Of a stretch of DNA of 8,214 nucleotides, positions 5,832 through 8,214 are shown one piece after another. The translations under genes and the position numbers were made by a program. Position 1 is the stretch's first letter, and every line of letters starts with the position of its first letter. The stretch comes from Euryarchaeota archaeon UBA202 (GTDB taxonomy: Archaea > Thermoplasmatota > E2 > UBA202): NCBI GenBank assembly GCA_002502685.1, contig DAQA01000005.1:1-8214 (forward strand), read 5' to 3'. The notes beneath the pieces were generated by a model, which saw only the letters and a list, made by a program, of their open reading frames with translations, searched no databases and was not told the origin of the DNA.

Positions 5832-7166
5832 CTATCCCATACCCAATGTAATATGTTGACCATTTTGAAGAATATGGGTATCCTTCCCCAGGCTATATCC
5901 CATTTCAGAACCAAGCGATGCAACTGATGCTAACTTATTCATCTCACCATGGGCAGGAATAATGATTTGGGGTGATACAATGCTAATTAAATCCCTGATG
6001 TCCTCACGGGATGCATGACCCGAAACATGTATATCCTTGAAAATCCGTGTTTTCTGATTATGAAGTTTATGTTCCAAAATTTTTCTATTTGCCTGGATGG
6101 TCGGTGTGGGGATCACACCACAAGAAAAAATAGCCAAATCACCCTCAAGGAAAGTAAGGGGTAATTCTTCCTGTACCATTTTAGTGAGGGTAGCATTGGG
6201 TTCTCCTTGTCCCCCAGTGGCTACGATGACATAGTCTTCTCTATGCTCATGAATCTCTTTTAATCTTCCGTGAGCTCGTGCAGTATTCCCAATAATTTCT
6301 GCATGTTCAGGGAAATGAATAATACCTAATTCTTCAGCTGTTTTAAGATAGTCATGCAAAGATCGCCCAATAAAGACCACTTTTCTTCCTAGTTTTGTCC
6401 CCGTATCATAAATGGTTTTTAGGCGCGCTATATGTGATGAAAATGTTGTGACAATAACACCTTTTTTTTCTTTTTCAATCCCTAGGAATACATCCTTGAG
6501 CATTTCACGTGCTACAGATTCAGAATATGTTTTTTTCTCTATCTCAGCATTGGTGGAATCAACAATAAGAGCAAGAGTGTGATTCTTGCCCAGTTGCCGC
6601 AGTCTTTTTTTATTTGTTATTTTTCCCACAACGGGATGATTATCAAATTTGTAATCTAAGGTATAGAGAATATGCCCCTGGGGGGTGGATATGTTGACCA
6701 TGGAGGCTTGAACTATCGAATGGGTGGTATTGATAAGTTCAATGGTGATATTTTTGCTCAGTTTATAGCTGGAGTTAAGATTAATGCTAATCAACTTGTT
6801 GGGATAGGTGTAGTGTTGTTCCTGTTTCCGATTTTTTATAAGTGCGATGGTATAGGGAGCGGAAAAAATCGGGCAGTCATAGCGAGAGGCAAGCCAGGGA
6901 ATGGCTCCCATATGATCGCAGTGGGCATGGCTTATGATAATTGCCTTCACTTTTTTTCTTAGATGGGAAATGACTTGGTCATTAGGGAGTGCATCCTCTT
7001 TGATAAGTTGGTTCGTGGAAAAGGAGTTAATATTATCCTGCAAGGGAATATATCTATCAAGATAGATACCCATATCTAGTATGATAGCTTCATTGCCTAT
7101 CTCTAGACAACTCATATTTCTTCCTACTTCGTTATAGCCGCCTAGGGCATGTAATATTATATTCAT
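5832..7166 (-). CDS. rnj: Archaeal RNase J (beta-CASP metallo-beta-lactamase ribonuclease)
   Basis: A 444-residue cytoplasmic enzyme of the RNase J group, whose archaeal members act as 5'-to-3' exoribonucleases in RNA turnover. The N-terminus MNIILHALGGYNEVGRNM is characteristic. Metal-site motifs are intact, numbered from ATG 7166: HAHCDH at 80-85 (motif II), His149 in TTHS, and Asp171 in TLDYKFD. Beta-CASP motifs follow: Asp203 in LIVDSTNAE (A), His384 in HVSGHAS (B) and His406 in IIPAHGE (C). No C-terminal extension is present, as usual in archaea. Starts at ATG 7172 or TTG 7178 would add two or four residues; I chose 7166 because the protein then starts like its relatives and the TATA box fits a leaderless message. 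The gene ends in TAG and is convergent with the zinc-ribbon gene. CPSF-like beta-CASP nucleases are excluded by the absent KH domains and the GGYNEVGRN start. Confidence 0.93.
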   Translation of the reverse strand: MNIILHALGGYNEVGRNMSCLEIGNEAIILDMGIYLDRYIPLQDNINSFSTNQLIKEDALPNDQVISHLRKKVKAIIISHAHCDHMGAIPWLASRYDCPIFSAPYTIALIKNRKQEQHYTYPNKLISINLNSSYKLSKNITIELINTTHSIVQASMVNISTPQGHILYTLDYKFDNHPVVGKITNKKRLRQLGKNHTLALIVDSTNAEIEKKTYSESVAREMLKDVFLGIEKEKKGVIVTTFSSHIARLKTIYDTGTKLGRKVVFIGRSLHDYLKTAEELGIIHFPEHAEIIGNTARAHGRLKEIHEHREDYVIVATGGQGEPNATLTKMVQEELPLTFLEGDLAIFSCGVIPTPTIQANRKILEHKLHNQKTRIFKDIHVSGHASREDIRDLISIVSPQIIIPAHGEMNKLASVASLGSEMGYSLGKDTHILQNGQHITLGMG

Positions 7167-7190
7167 GAGCATGAGCAACTATTTAGGATT

Positions 7191-7200
7191 ATTTAATATA
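7191..7200 (-). promoter_or_regulatory. TATA box of the RNase J gene (leaderless or nearly so)
   Basis: The minus strand reads TATATTAAAT. The expected transcription start about 26 bases downstream falls near 7168, next to ATG 7166 and ATG 7172. No Shine-Dalgarno precedes these starts. Confidence 0.5.
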
Positions 7201-7256
7201 CACTTAAATTCTTTTTGTGTATTAAAGCACCAGAAATGGGGAATTTAACACTTCTT

Positions 7257-7769
7257 TTATTGATAGGCTAAGTCCACTACCTTGTTCTGTTTTCTCTGGT
7301 TTTTCTCATTGTCAAGGTTTGTGAATATTGAATGCAGTGTTCTGTTATCGATCCCCCCATCCAGGTATTTCCGAAAAGCGATTTTTCGGTATCTCTCCTT
7401 GCCAAGATTTCCACTGTTCACCAGCGGGTTGCCTCTAGGGGAACCTATATGCGTGTCATCGAGATCGTTGAATGTTCTGTCATACCCCTTCCTTATCCTA
7501 CTGGCTGTATGTTGTATATAGCCAATAAGGGTCTTTGTGTCTAGATGTCCTGATTGCGCTTGTATCTCACTGATTGAGAGTCCTACCTCGGCCATGTGTG
7601 TTATGTTGGTGATACGGAGTTTATGGGGATAGACATTTCTTGTGATGCCAGCCAGGGCGGCGTTCTTTTTCACTATCTCATGGACATAGTTTCCTGATAT
7701 CCTTTGGCTGCAGGAGGAAATAAATAATGCTTTTTCATGCCCCGCCTTTGGCAGTGGTCTCACCTGGAT
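7257..7769 (-). CDS. C-terminal frame of the recombinase: HxxR, His and Tyr catalytic residues plus basic tail
   Basis: It follows the TGA in the same phase. Counting from the GTG at 7763: PHKLR gives His47 and Arg50, SGH gives His73, and TLIGY gives the nucleophile Tyr82. The spacings of 23 residues (Arg to His) and 9 residues (His to Tyr) match those in XerD. The residue after the second Arg is Ile (LRIT) instead of the common His. A tail of about 70 residues follows the catalytic domain (residues 100-168), ending in a charged helix-like segment rich in Asn, Lys and Arg (LDNEKNQRKQNK). Such tails occur in archaeal integrases. GTG 7763 is a formal start, but no ribosome site is evident. The frame ends in TAA, and the RNase J promoter follows. 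Confidence 0.72.
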   Translation of the reverse strand: MQVRPLPKAGHEKALFISSCSQRISGNYVHEIVKKNAALAGITRNVYPHKLRITNITHMAEVGLSISEIQAQSGHLDTKTLIGYIQHTASRIRKGYDRTFNDLDDTHIGSPRGNPLVNSGNLGKERYRKIAFRKYLDGGIDNRTLHSIFTNLDNEKNQRKQNKVVDLAYQ

Positions 7770-8213
7770 TCATCTCTGTAGAATGGAAGCACAATCCCTT
7801 GTCATATTGACACAGCGTGATCTGTCTCTTTTCCCATGTTTTATCGTGATCTGTAAGCGTTCGAAGTCAATGTCTTCTAGATCGAGATGAATTAATTCCG
7901 ATTTGCGGATGCCGGTATAGTACAATGTTTTTAGGATAGCAAGTTCCAGGGATTTGCCAGTGGCACATTTGAACATTTCTTTGATTTCGTCTTTTGTTAG
8001 TGATGTTTTATCTCTTTCAGGTGCTGTGCTCCTAGCTATTTTGATATCTAGGTCTTTATTGAGGAAGTATATCAGGAATTTTTTGAGGTTTGCCGTTACG
8101 ATTACCATGGAGTTTTTTGACAAGGTTGTATAGCAGTGTGATAGATAGTCATCAAGGTCATCTTGCCCCATGGTTGTTATATCTATGTTGTTTTCTTCTA
8201 GCCATGTGAGAAA
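7770..8213 (-). CDS. N-terminal frame of the recombinase: core-binding domain and catalytic Arg/Lys (partial)
   Basis: The frame is open to the window edge (reading FLTWLEENNIDITTMGQ), so the ATG at 8171 is probably internal. Counting from it, residues 1-47 are the end of the helical core-binding domain (LSKNSMVIVTANLKKFLIYF). A linker leads to TSLTKDEIKEMF, the usual opening of the catalytic domain. YYTGIRKSELIHLDLEDID carries the first catalytic Arg at 89. Lys114 in the beta hairpin KHGKRDRSRC is the catalytic lysine. The frame ends at the TGA just after ASILQR. Alone it lacks His-x-x-Arg, the third His and the nucleophilic Tyr, so it cannot recombine DNA. Confidence 0.75.
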   Translation of the reverse strand, partial: FLTWLEENNIDITTMGQDDLDDYLSHCYTTLSKNSMVIVTANLKKFLIYFLNKDLDIKIARSTAPERDKTSLTKDEIKEMFKCATGKSLELAILKTLYYTGIRKSELIHLDLEDIDFERLQITIKHGKRDRSRCVNMTRDCASILQR

Positions 8214-8214
8214 T

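Larger units (their letters stand above)
7257..8214 (-). pseudogene. Tyrosine recombinase/integrase, interrupted by in-frame TGA and cut by the window edge
   Basis: Two frames in the same phase make one phage-integrase/Xer-type recombinase. They are separated by the TGA at 7772-7770, flanked as ILQR-stop-IQVRPLP. No frameshift is needed to join them. One G-to-A change from TGG (Trp) would create the stop, although other single changes from Arg, Cys, Gly, Ser or Leu codons are also possible. The full catalytic set Arg, Lys, His-x-x-Arg, His and Tyr is preserved across the two halves, which points to very recent inactivation or a sequence error. Archaeal homologues of this type serve either chromosome-dimer resolution or element integration. 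No att site, tRNA or other mobile-element gene lies in the window, so its role cannot be decided. The upstream part lies beyond the right edge. Confidence 0.75.

Noticed and set aside
6672..6962. Plus-strand 96-codon frame within RNase J
   Set aside because: It is antisense to the catalytic HAHCDH region, which explains the conservation-like composition.
7204..7248. Seven-base inverted repeat ttaaatt/aatttaa downstream of the integrase
   Set aside because: Too short and A/T-rich, with a long spacer; expected by chance. I do not call it an attachment site.
7770..7772. Selenocysteine or Trp decoding at the integrase TGA
   Set aside because: Other genes in the window end in TGA (nth, protease, zinc ribbon), no SECIS-like element was noticed, and tyrosine recombinases are not selenoproteins.

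Overview
The window looks like chromosomal DNA from an archaeon, most likely a euryarchaeal or Thermoplasmatota-type lineage; this placement is inferred from gene families. The clues are an archaeal-type RNase J, a small CxxC-x17-CxxC zinc-ribbon protein, a secreted papain-like protease with an Ig-like tail, PKD-domain surface proteins, TATA boxes about 26 bases upstream of starts (several apparently leaderless), a GAGGTGATC Shine-Dalgarno, and T-tract terminators.

Layout. 1-598 (+): endonuclease III, running in from the left edge. 644-4051 (-): three exported proteins, read right to left: a three-PKD-domain protein (2567-4051), a small lipoprotein (1917-2435), and a C1A cysteine protease (644-1855) broken by an in-frame TAG. 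4231-5268 (+): a divergently transcribed exported protein resembling the AttH/CrtC lipocalin-fold family. 5450-5617 (+): a 55-residue zinc ribbon. 5832-7166 (-): RNase J, convergent with the zinc ribbon across a region holding two back-to-back terminators. 7257-8214 (-): a tyrosine recombinase broken by an in-frame TGA and running off the right edge.

The four genes from 644 to 5268 form a run of consecutive exported proteins, suggesting a cell-surface function, but no substrate or pathway can be named. The flanking genes are nucleic-acid housekeeping (nth, RNase J) plus a probable mobile-element relic (integrase). I find no CRISPR array, tRNA, rRNA or complete mobile element, and no gene-free stretch longer than about 215 bases.

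The most notable point is that two genes are each interrupted by a single in-frame stop with no frameshift. Both stops can be derived from a TGG tryptophan codon by one G-to-A change, and all catalytic residues survive on one side or the other. Recent decay is the simplest reading. Pyrrolysine read-through of the TAG is possible, but two other genes in the window appear to end normally in TAG. I do not see a clear new multi-gene system here.
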